From Halobacteriales archaeon SW_9_67_24 (GTDB taxonomy: Archaea > Halobacteriota > Halobacteria > Halobacteriales > Halococcaceae), in the NCBI GenBank assembly GCA_003022685.1, contig PXSV01000038.1, positions 1-5,015 of the forward strand: a DNA stretch of 5,015 nucleotides, given 5' to 3'. Positions 1 through 5,004 of the stretch are shown here, one piece after another. The position numbers were made by a program, and so were the translations under genes. The notes beneath the pieces are model-generated. The model worked only from the letters and a program-made list of their open reading frames with translations, was not told the DNA's origin and did no database searches. Positions within the stretch are counted from its first letter, which is position 1. Every line of letters begins with the position of its first letter.

Positions 1-18
1 GAGCGATAGCATTTAAAT
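1..18 (-). promoter_or_regulatory. TATA-like ATTTAAAT palindrome and possible next start codon at the window edge
   Basis: On the minus strand the TctA stop TAA (15-13) is followed at once by ATG (12-10) and then codons for Leu-Ser-Leu up to the edge. The same bases form the 8-base palindrome ATTTAAAT (11-18), a good haloarchaeal TATA-type sequence. Two readings are possible: a co-transcribed downstream gene starting at position 12, or a core promoter for a minus-strand gene starting about 25 bases outside the window. Too little sequence is present to decide, and the ATG may be chance. Confidence 0.25.
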
Positions 19-1254
19 ACCGAGGATCAGCGGCCCCATCAATACCCCCATCAGGTGGACGCGGCGCGCGCGGAACTTGGGAGGAACCAGGCCGATCAGT
101 GCGCTCGCACAGAACGCTCCGATGCCGATCGGGCCGGCGAACAGGTAGGCGAGCGCGAGCAGGAGACAGAGCACGCCGATCGAGAGATGCGTGTACTCGA
201 CCCGTCCGACCGTCCGGAGATACCGATCGCCGACCAACGGCACCAACACGAACCCGACGGCCGCAGCGAGCGCGACGCCCGAGAGCAACAGTGGCAGATC
301 GAGCGGGACGCCGGTCGAATCCAGCGCGACCAGTACACCTGTGCGGGGCGAGCCGAGCGCGATGAGCGCAAAGAGGGCGAAGATCGTGTTACTCGTATTG
401 ACGCCGCTCGTCGCGATCAGGAACCCCCGCGCACCGTCGTCCTCCGGGACGGCGGGCAGCGTCACCGTCGCCGCGACCGCCGCCGAAACGCCCGGGAGAT
501 AGCCCACGACCGCGCCCGAAGCCGTTCCGACGAGCGCCGTCGCCCCGATCGTGCGCCGTGGCGTCGTCACGGCGGCGTCGGCCTGCTCGGGCACCCCCGC
601 CCCGTCGATCGCCTCGATCAGGACTGGCGCACCGAACAGCCCCGCGAACAACGGCATCAGCATCCCGCCGGCGGCGAGCGGCGCGCTCGGGTCGATATCG
701 AGCGTGAGCAACCCGAGCCCCGCGCTCAGGAGAAAGGCGAGTACGCCGCCGATCCGCGAGGCGTTCGACCGCTCGGTGACGACGAGAAAGACCGCGACGC
801 CACCCAGGGCGAGCGGCAGGTGTGCCCGTACCGTCGGGTACACTGTCGTCATCACCCTCGTCATCGGGATCGCGAGCGGCACCGCGAACGCGACCGCGAG
901 CCCGCTCCCGAGCGCCGACAGGCGAAGTGCTTCCCGCCCCCGGCCCTCGATCACGAGGCGGTGGCCGGGCAACGCCGAGGCCGCCATCGCGGCGTCGGGC
1001 ACCCCGAGCGCGAGCGCCGGCACCACGTCCAAGAAGGTGTGCGTGACGCCAGCGGCGAGCATCGCCACCCCGACGTACAGCGCCGGCCCCGGAACCCCCG
1101 GCGCGGCCGCCGCCAACAGCAGTGCGAAGTTGTTGGCGTGAAGCCCAGGGACGAGGCCGCTCACCGTGCCGAGCGCGATCCCACCGAGCACGAACCCGAG
1201 CGCCGGGAGCGCGCTCCCGGGCGCGACCACGACGCTCCCGCCGAACGGACCCAT
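13..1254 (-). CDS. TctA-family (tripartite tricarboxylate transporter) membrane permease
   Basis: This encodes a 413-residue, very hydrophobic protein with roughly 10-12 candidate membrane spans. The family signature is a duplicated G-x-x-P-G motif, one per half: GLVPGLHANN at residues 33-42 and GYLPGVSAA at 251-259. Other TctA-like stretches are GVPDAAMAASALPGHR (84-99), followed by an E/G/R-rich loop, and SGVNTSNTIFALFALIALGS (283-302) before SPRTG. In bacteria, TctA is the large membrane subunit that works with a small TctB and a periplasmic binding protein TctC. Neither partner is visible here, which fits the stand-alone archaeal branch of PF01970, whose substrate I do not know. The ATG at 1254 is preceded directly by GGTGA with no spacer, and a TATA-like box about 30 bases upstream suggests a leaderless start. 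GTG codons 8-10 residues in are possible but less likely starts. The stop TAA lies inside the palindrome ATTTAAAT. The family is fairly sure; the substrate is not. Confidence 0.85.
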   Translation of the reverse strand: MGPFGGSVVVAPGSALPALGFVLGGIALGTVSGLVPGLHANNFALLLAAAAPGVPGPALYVGVAMLAAGVTHTFLDVVPALALGVPDAAMAASALPGHRLVIEGRGREALRLSALGSGLAVAFAVPLAIPMTRVMTTVYPTVRAHLPLALGGVAVFLVVTERSNASRIGGVLAFLLSAGLGLLTLDIDPSAPLAAGGMLMPLFAGLFGAPVLIEAIDGAGVPEQADAAVTTPRRTIGATALVGTASGAVVGYLPGVSAAVAATVTLPAVPEDDGARGFLIATSGVNTSNTIFALFALIALGSPRTGVLVALDSTGVPLDLPLLLSGVALAAAVGFVLVPLVGDRYLRTVGRVEYTHLSIGVLCLLLALAYLFAGPIGIGAFCASALIGLVPPKFRARRVHLMGVLMGPLILGI

Positions 1255-1279
1255 TCACCGTGCGGTGGTCGCGCTCTCG

Positions 1280-1287
1280 TACGTAAA
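1280..1287 (-). promoter_or_regulatory. TATA-like box of the TctA-family gene
   Basis: On the minus strand the sequence GCGAACGTTTACGTACG places TTTACGTA about 30 bases upstream of the ATG at 1254. The preceding CGAAC resembles a haloarchaeal TFB recognition element. The spacing predicts a transcript starting at or very near the ATG (leaderless). The assignment rests on spacing and composition only. Confidence 0.5.
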
Positions 1288-1292
1288 CGTTC

Positions 1293-1323
1293 GCACCCCC
1301 ATTTTCCCTTGCACCCCCATTTT
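1293..1323. repeat. tandem direct repeat GCACCCCCATTTT (two copies, 18-base period)
   Basis: The 13-base word GCACCCCCATTTT occurs at 1293-1305 and again at 1311-1323, with a 5-base spacer (CCCTT). On the minus strand each reads AAAATGGGGGTGC. The pair sits just upstream of the TATA-like box of the TctA-family gene, about 40-70 bases before its ATG, where archaeal activators usually bind. It lies in the 164-base gap after the thrC stop codon and is not part of a convincing reading frame. A paired operator is the simplest reading; a chance low-complexity duplication is the alternative. Confidence 0.6.
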
Positions 1324-1418
1324 CGCCTTCTCCCCCCGGTTCGTGCGTCCATGCGACTCGATCCGTCGGCTCACTGGGCCGTCCGGTGCTCCGGCGTTCC
1401 GGTTCTTGGTGGAACTCG

Positions 1419-2609
1419 CTATACGCCCTTGCCCATCAGATGGCTTCGGAGGATGTCGTCTTCCTTGTTGCCGGTGGCGGTGTTCGTGAGCACCACCGTG
1501 TCGTCGCTCCCGAACTCGCCCCCCTCGGCGAGCTTCCACGCGCCGCTCGCGGCCGCCGCGCAGGTCGCGCCCATCTCGATCCCCTCATGCTGGGCCACCG
1601 TGATCGCGCTGTCGAGGATGTCCTCGTCGGGCGTCGCGACCGCGCCGCCGTCGGACTCCTCGAGTGCGTCGAGGATCAGCGGGCTCGCGCCCGGGTCAGG
1701 GATTTCGATCCCGCCACAGATCGTATCCGGGCCGTCCCACGTCTCGTGGGTCGCGTCACCGTCCTCCCACGCGTCGACGATCGGCGCACACCCGCTCGAC
1801 TGGGCGGCGTACATCGCGGGGAGGTCGTCGGTGAAGCCGAGCTCGCGGAACTCCTTCGCGCCCTTGTGCATCCCGACGAGGCCTACACCGCCGCCGGTGG
1901 GATAGACGATTCCGTCGGGCGCTTCCCAGTCGAGCTGTTCGGCGATCTCGTAGAACATCGTCTTCTTGCCCTCGTGGCGGTACGGCGTGGTGAACGAACT
2001 CGTGGAATACCAGTCCTCGCCCTCGGCTGCATCGGCGCAGGCCGCGGCGGCGTCCTCGAAGCGACCCTCGATCACGGTCATGTCACCGCCGTGGACGTTG
2101 ATCATTGCCTTGTTCACGAAGTTCGCCCGCGAGGGAAGGAACACGTGCGCGTCGAGCCCCGCGCGGGCGGCGTAGGCCGCGGCCGACTGGCCGGCGTTGC
2201 CGGCCGTGGTGAGCACGATGTCGCTCGCGCCGTGCTCGCGCGCGGCCGACACCGCGAGCGTGTGGCCGCGATCCTTGAAGCTTCCCGTCGGATTGCGCCC
2301 CTCGTCCTTGATGAGAACGCGCCCGATGCCGAGCTCGTCGGCGAGGCTGGGACACTCGATCAGCGGTGTCGTCCCTTCGTCCATCGTCACCGCCGCCGAG
2401 CGCGGGATCGGGAGCAGCTCCTCGTAGCGCCACTGGCCGTCGAACGGCCTGGCTTCGAGGTCCGCACGTGTGAGGTCGATTTCGTCGTCGTCGTACGTCG
2501 AGTCGAGAATGCCACCGCACTCGGGACAGTCGTGGGTCACCGCTGCGGCGTCGAATCGCTCGCCGCAGTCGGTGCATTCGAGCCCGTCGAACGCCGCAGT
2601 CGTCTCCAT
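1419..2609 (-). CDS. thrC: threonine synthase (PLP-dependent, zinc-ribbon N-terminus)
   Basis: Threonine synthase converts O-phospho-L-homoserine and water to L-threonine and phosphate, the last step of threonine synthesis, in the cytoplasm with pyridoxal phosphate. Counting from the ATG at 2609 the protein has 396 residues, normal for the archaeal type. Visible features are a CxxC...CxxC zinc-ribbon (C12, C15, C28, C31); NPTGSFKDRG (106-115), whose K112 should form the PLP Schiff base; TTAGNAGQSAA (134-144), contacting PLP; the phosphate-binding PTGGGVG (237-243); and a C-terminal TNTATGNK (375-382). The frame stays open for 65 more codons upstream to 2804, but I chose 2609 because METTAAFDGLECTDC begins just before the zinc-ribbon, a TATA-like element lies at about -25, and the upstream codons lack the strong G/C third-position bias of the gene. 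It is transcribed divergently from the FAD oxidoreductase. Some haloarchaea carry several thrC-like paralogues, so the precise role is slightly less certain than the fold. Confidence 0.93.
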   Translation of the reverse strand: METTAAFDGLECTDCGERFDAAAVTHDCPECGGILDSTYDDDEIDLTRADLEARPFDGQWRYEELLPIPRSAAVTMDEGTTPLIECPSLADELGIGRVLIKDEGRNPTGSFKDRGHTLAVSAAREHGASDIVLTTAGNAGQSAAAYAARAGLDAHVFLPSRANFVNKAMINVHGGDMTVIEGRFEDAAAACADAAEGEDWYSTSSFTTPYRHEGKKTMFYEIAEQLDWEAPDGIVYPTGGGVGLVGMHKGAKEFRELGFTDDLPAMYAAQSSGCAPIVDAWEDGDATHETWDGPDTICGGIEIPDPGASPLILDALEESDGGAVATPDEDILDSAITVAQHEGIEMGATCAAAASGAWKLAEGGEFGSDDTVVLTNTATGNKEDDILRSHLMGKGV

Positions 2610-2630
2610 GCAGGCGGAAGCACCGCGAGC

Positions 2631-2637
2631 GACAAAT
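2631..2637 (-). promoter_or_regulatory. weak TATA-like element of thrC
   Basis: On the minus strand ATTTGTC, preceded by GGGAACCC, is centred about 25 bases upstream of the thrC ATG, matching leaderless archaeal spacing. No Shine-Dalgarno sequence precedes that ATG, which supports a leaderless start. The match to a haloarchaeal TATA consensus is modest. The 10-base word containing it, CGACAAATGG on the plus strand (2630-2639), recurs exactly 210 bases away at 2840-2849. Confidence 0.4.
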
Positions 2638-2687
2638 GGGTTCCCGTCCGACCATTGCTTTCGTTGGAAACGTGCTCGGATCGCTGT

Positions 2688-2751
2688 CGCCGACACCATC
2701 TGAACCGCCAGTCCCGATACGGCTTCCGAGACCGCACTGACGCCGACACCA
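2688..2751. repeat. 11-base direct repeat CGCCGACACCA upstream of thrC
   Basis: The word CGCCGACACCA occurs at 2688-2698 and 2741-2751, 53 bases apart. Seen from thrC these sites lie roughly 80-90 and 130-140 bases upstream of its ATG. The second copy overlaps the CACTG/CAGTG inverted repeat (2735-2754). They could be regulator sites, but CGCCGAC-type words are common in haloarchaeal DNA, so chance is a real alternative. Confidence 0.3.
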
Positions 2752-2830
2752 GTGAGAATCGCAAGCCACATGCCTCCCCAACCGATTCGCTCCGCCCGTT
2801 TCACTCGCTTCGCTCATCCCTCGCACGCGA

Positions 2831-2868
2831 GTTGCGCGCCGACAAATGGCGCGCAGCCGCGCGCCGAC
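2831..2868 (+). repeat. three-part inverted-repeat cluster able to form two alternative hairpins
   Basis: GCGCGCC (2834-2840), GGCGCGC (2848-2854) and GCGCGCC (2859-2865) form an A / A-reverse / A arrangement. The central arm can pair with the left arm around a 7-base loop (GACAAAT) or with the right arm around a 4-base loop (AGCC), but not both. On the plus strand the left stem extends to 10 pairs (2831-2840 with 2848-2857) including one G-U pair; on the minus strand that pair becomes a C-A mismatch. GCGCGCCGAC is also a 10-base direct repeat (2834-2843 and 2859-2868). The structure is seen directly. Whether it acts in RNA or as a DNA operator is unknown, because it is upstream of the nearest promoter candidate of the plus-strand gene. 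Confidence 0.6.
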
Positions 2869-2918
2869 GGACGGTTGTATCTCCAGTTCGTGACACGCCG
2901 TCCGGGCCGATGGGAGGC

Positions 2919-2926
2919 GTTTTGTC
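2919..2926 (+). promoter_or_regulatory. TATA-like element of the FAD oxidoreductase gene
   Basis: GTTTTGTC is the only T-rich word close to the start and is centred about 25 bases before the ATG at 2948. That would give a leaderless transcript, which conflicts with the strong Shine-Dalgarno sequence between it and the ATG. A start further upstream, for example from GGTTGTAT (2873-2880), would give a leader of about 40-45 bases and make use of that site. I cannot choose between them. Confidence 0.3.
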
Positions 2927-2936
2927 CCCGGCGGCC

Positions 2937-2947
2937 GGAGGCGATCC
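2937..2947 (+). promoter_or_regulatory. extended Shine-Dalgarno site before the FAD oxidoreductase
   Basis: GGAGG (2937-2941) lies 6 bases before the ATG. The full GGAGGCGATCC up to the ATG matches GGAGGTGATCC, the complement of the archaeal 16S rRNA 3' end (GGATCACCTCC), at 10 of 11 positions. This supports the start at 2948 and distinguishes this gene from its neighbours, which lack a spaced SD. Confidence 0.65.
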
Positions 2948-4237
2948 ATGACCCGGGTCATCGTCGTCGGTGGCGGGCTCGCGGGGCTGACCGCGGCCCG
3001 CCATCTCGCCCGCGCGGGGATCGACGTCCAGGTGTTCGAGCGCCGGAGCTCGGTCGGCGGTCGCGTTCGGAGCCGCCACGAGGACGGGTTCGTGCTCGAT
3101 CGGGGGTTCCAGGTGCTGTTCACGGCCTACCCAGCGGCGAAGCGCGAACTCGACCTCGATGCACTCGATCTCCGCGAGTTCACGCCTGGCGCGACGATCG
3201 CGCGGCCAGGCCATCGAAGCGTGCTCGCCGACCCGCTCCGCGATCCTGGCTCGTTCACCGACACCCTGTTCAACCGCGATCCCACGCTCTTCGACAAGCT
3301 CCGAGTTCTCTCGCTCCGTCGGGAGTTCGCCGACCGGGACGAGGCCGACCTCTTCGTGGGCGAGGACCGATCGATCCGCGCATTCCTCGCCGATCGGGGG
3401 TTCTCGGAGCCGTTCGTCGAGCGGTTTTTCGCCCCCTTCTACGGCGGGATCACGCTCGATCGAAGCCTCTCGACCTCGGCTGCGGTGTTCGGCTACACCT
3501 TCCGGATGCTCGCCGAGGGGTCGATCGCGGTCCCGGCGGACGGAATGGGCGCGATCCCCGCACAGCTCGCCGACGCCGCCCGCGACGCCGGCGCCGAACT
3601 CGAGCTCGATACGTCCGTCGAGGCGGTCGAAACCAATGGATCGACCGGTGGGAGCGTCACCCCGAGCGGAACCGCGATCGTCGAGACCGGTGGCGGGACC
3701 CACGAGGCCGACGCCGTCGTGGTCGCCACCGATCCGGAGTCCGCCCGGGACCTCACCGACGTTGCATCGATCCCGACCGACGCCCGCGGCTGCGTGACGC
3801 AGTATTTTTCGCTGCCGACCCACGACACGCTCGACACCGGCCGGAAGCTCCTGCTCAACGCCGAAGAGGACGGTCCGAACCACGTCGCGCCGCTCTCGGC
3901 GGTGGCCCCCGAGTACGCTCCCGAGGGTCGGGAACTCCTGAGCGCGACCTTCCTCGGCAACCCGGACGAAAGCGACGACGAACTCGCCGCGGGGGTCGAG
4001 CGGACGCTCGCGACGTGGTATCCCGAGCGGCGCTTCGATGACCTCACACACCTCCACACGGACCGGATCCTGTTCGCCCAGATCGCCCAACTACCCGAGT
4101 TCTACCGCGACACGCCGGCCGTCGACGCTCCCGCTGGCCCCGTCTATCTCGCTGGCGATCACACTCGGTGGTCGTCGATCCACGCCGCGATGGACAGCGG
4201 TCGCGCTGCCGCCCGCGCGACGCTCGACTCAGAGTAG
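2948..4237 (+). CDS. FAD-dependent oxidoreductase, amine-oxidase / phytoene-desaturase-like
   Basis: This encodes a 429-residue soluble flavoprotein with an N-terminal Rossmann FAD site: VIVVGGGLAGLTAARHLA, with G8, G10 and G13 as the dinucleotide-binding glycines, E31 at the end of the second strand for the ribose, then GGRVRS (37-42), which closes over the FAD. DRGFQVL (51-57), FFAPFYGGITLD (160-171) and VPADGMGAIPAQLA (195-207) are typical of the amine oxidase/protoporphyrinogen oxidase/CrtI superfamily. The C-terminal second FAD motif is VYLAGDHTRWSSIHAAMDSG (399-418). There is no signal peptide or clear membrane anchor. It is shorter than haloarchaeal CrtI-type carotenoid desaturases (about 490-500 residues, from memory), so I would not call it a carotenoid gene, and no carotenoid or haem genes adjoin it. 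The substrate is unknown. The start is fixed by a strong SD and by the glycine motif beginning within ten residues. Its 3' end overlaps the convergent phosphoesterase gene by 9 bases. Confidence 0.88.
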   Translation: MTRVIVVGGGLAGLTAARHLARAGIDVQVFERRSSVGGRVRSRHEDGFVLDRGFQVLFTAYPAAKRELDLDALDLREFTPGATIARPGHRSVLADPLRDPGSFTDTLFNRDPTLFDKLRVLSLRREFADRDEADLFVGEDRSIRAFLADRGFSEPFVERFFAPFYGGITLDRSLSTSAAVFGYTFRMLAEGSIAVPADGMGAIPAQLADAARDAGAELELDTSVEAVETNGSTGGSVTPSGTAIVETGGGTHEADAVVVATDPESARDLTDVASIPTDARGCVTQYFSLPTHDTLDTGRKLLLNAEEDGPNHVAPLSAVAPEYAPEGRELLSATFLGNPDESDDELAAGVERTLATWYPERRFDDLTHLHTDRILFAQIAQLPEFYRDTPAVDAPAGPVYLAGDHTRWSSIHAAMDSGRAAARATLDSE

Positions 4238-4918
4238 CTCCCGGAACGAACCAAGCGGAGGGAATTCGAGGGTCTCGTCCGCGTCCTCGTCGTGTACCGC
4301 GGGTCGAAATCGGTCGATGTCGGTGATCAGCGGCGAACGTTCGAGCGGTCCGCGACCGTGACCGCCGTTGACGGAGACGCCGCTCGCGAGTCGGGTGAAC
4401 GCCGGGAGCACGATCACGTCCGCACCACGGTAGACGCCCTCGCCGAGGAGATAGCAGGGCCAGTCGTCGCCCTCGACGGTGATCTTCGGGTGGTCGTGGC
4501 CGACGATGTACCGTTCGGCCTCGCACTCCGGTGGCTCGTGGCCGTGGCAGACGACCGTTTCGCCCGCTCGGTACTCGGACGTGGTCGGACCGTCCCAGAC
4601 CCCATCGAGCATCGTATCGTGGTTGCCTCGCGTGACGACCAGCCGTGCGCTAGCGTCCTCGACGGCGGCTTCGACCTCTCGAAACGCCTCGCGCGCCGCG
4701 GCTGGAACGTGCGAGAAGGCGTGGAGTACGTCGCCGGCGAGGACGACCGTCGTGGGCGAGAAACGATCGCACAGCGCGGCGAGACGAGGCGGGACATCCC
4801 CGTCGGAGAGCGGCAGTTCGATGTCCGCGCTTGCTTCGCGCCCGAGGTGGAGATCCGTGAGCACGAGCGTGTCGCTCTCGGGGAGGTGGATCGCACGATC
4901 CGCGAACGCCACGTCCAT
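4229..4918 (-). CDS. metallophosphoesterase, archaeal SbcD/Mre11-related (COG1407 type)
   Basis: This encodes a 229-residue calcineurin-like phosphoesterase with the full set of metal-ligand motifs: TDLHLG (21-26; D22, H24), GDVLH (62-66; D63), RGNHD (97-101; N99, H100), CHGHEPP (124-130; H125) and GHDHPK (140-145; H141, H143). Two divalent metals, often manganese, should be bound. The order, the short length and the CHGH...GHDHP ending match the archaeal family annotated as SbcD-related phosphoesterase, which is related to bacterial PdeM, a partner of Lhr-type helicases in DNA repair. A nuclease or phosphodiesterase role is inferred from the family; the substrate is unknown. The start at 4918 (MDVAFADRAIHL) is preferred over an in-frame upstream ATG at 4960 because the 14 extra residues are Arg/Pro-rich and a TATA-like CTTATC lies about 28 bases before 4918. 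GGTG directly abuts the ATG without a spacer. It is convergent with the FAD oxidoreductase. Confidence 0.9.
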   Translation of the reverse strand: MDVAFADRAIHLPESDTLVLTDLHLGREASADIELPLSDGDVPPRLAALCDRFSPTTVVLAGDVLHAFSHVPAAAREAFREVEAAVEDASARLVVTRGNHDTMLDGVWDGPTTSEYRAGETVVCHGHEPPECEAERYIVGHDHPKITVEGDDWPCYLLGEGVYRGADVIVLPAFTRLASGVSVNGGHGRGPLERSPLITDIDRFRPAVHDEDADETLEFPPLGSFRELL

Positions 4919-4943
4919 CACCGGACCCTGCGGGCGCGGGACG

Positions 4944-4949
4944 GATAAG
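4944..4949 (-). promoter_or_regulatory. TATA-like box of the metallophosphoesterase gene
   Basis: On the minus strand GGGGCTTATCCG places CTTATC about 28 bases before the ATG at 4918, the expected distance for a leaderless archaeal transcript. It lies between the chosen start and the upstream in-frame ATG at 4960, so a transcript from it could not include that upstream ATG. Confidence 0.45.
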
Positions 4950-4978
4950 CCCCGACGCACGGTGTGGCTCGTTACCGC

Positions 4979-5004
4979 CTTACATTACACTTTTATTATA
5001 ATTG
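4979..5004. promoter_or_regulatory. A/T-rich island, probable core promoter region at the right edge
   Basis: This is the most A/T-rich segment of the window (core CTTTTATTATAATTG at 4990-5004) in otherwise very GC-rich DNA. Read on the plus strand, TTTTATTATA is a good TATA-type element whose start site would fall just outside the window, suggesting a plus-strand gene divergent from the phosphoesterase. Read on the minus strand, TATAATAAAA could start a phosphoesterase transcript near 4970 with a leader of about 50 bases. The direction cannot be settled here. Confidence 0.35.

Larger units (their letters stand above)
2610..2947. other. divergent intergenic region between thrC and the FAD oxidoreductase
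   Basis: This 338-base stretch separates two outward-facing genes, and I see no convincing coding sequence in it. Open frames crossing it are extensions or shadows of the flanking genes and lack their codon bias. It contains core promoter candidates at each end, an 11-base direct repeat near the thrC side, a small 5-base-arm inverted repeat (CACTG 2735-2739 / CAGTG 2750-2754), two TTCGCTC words (2786-2792 and 2809-2815), the near-palindrome CTCGCACGCGAG (2820-2831), and then the hairpin cluster at 2831-2868. Its overall composition is less uniformly G/C-rich than the coding DNA. Confidence 0.7.

Noticed and set aside
1161..1352. 63-codon minus-strand frame crossing the tandem repeat (contains KWGCKGKWGCE)
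   Set aside because: The repeated peptide only reflects the DNA repeat. The frame runs into the TctA gene in another frame and is Arg-rich without bias or motif.
1390..1418. Possible terminator downstream of thrC (CCGG-rich short inverted repeats)
   Set aside because: The arms are only 4-5 bases and no T-run follows on the minus strand, so it does not resemble a haloarchaeal terminator.
25..1683. Repeated word GATCAGCGG at 25-33 and 1675-1683
   Set aside because: Both copies are inside coding sequence and encode common codons in biased DNA. They have no regular spacing or flanking similarity.
55..1905. 616-codon open frame on the plus strand
   Set aside because: It runs antisense to the TctA gene and into thrC, and its product is a low-complexity Arg/Asp/Glu/His-rich string with no domain. 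Long antisense frames are expected opposite GC3-biased haloarchaeal genes.
2834..2865. Z-DNA-prone alternating GCGCGC tracts in the hairpin cluster
   Set aside because: The tracts are only 6-7 bases each. High salt favours Z-DNA in long (GC)n, but nothing in the sequence shows that it matters here.
1386..2951. 521-codon plus-strand open frame antisense to thrC
   Set aside because: It covers thrC and the intergenic region in one frame, has no recognisable motif, and ends just past the real oxidoreductase start. The minus strand carries the full threonine synthase motif set.
2801..4090. 429-codon minus-strand frame antisense to the FAD oxidoreductase, and a plus-strand frame of the same length (2752-4041)
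   Set aside because: Equal lengths are a coincidence. Neither has family motifs, both are Arg-rich or low-complexity, and the frame at 2948-4237 carries both FAD motifs.
4292..4948. 218-codon plus-strand frame opposite the phosphoesterase
   Set aside because: It is a shadow frame, rich in Arg, Asp and Val. The minus strand holds all phosphoesterase metal-binding motifs.
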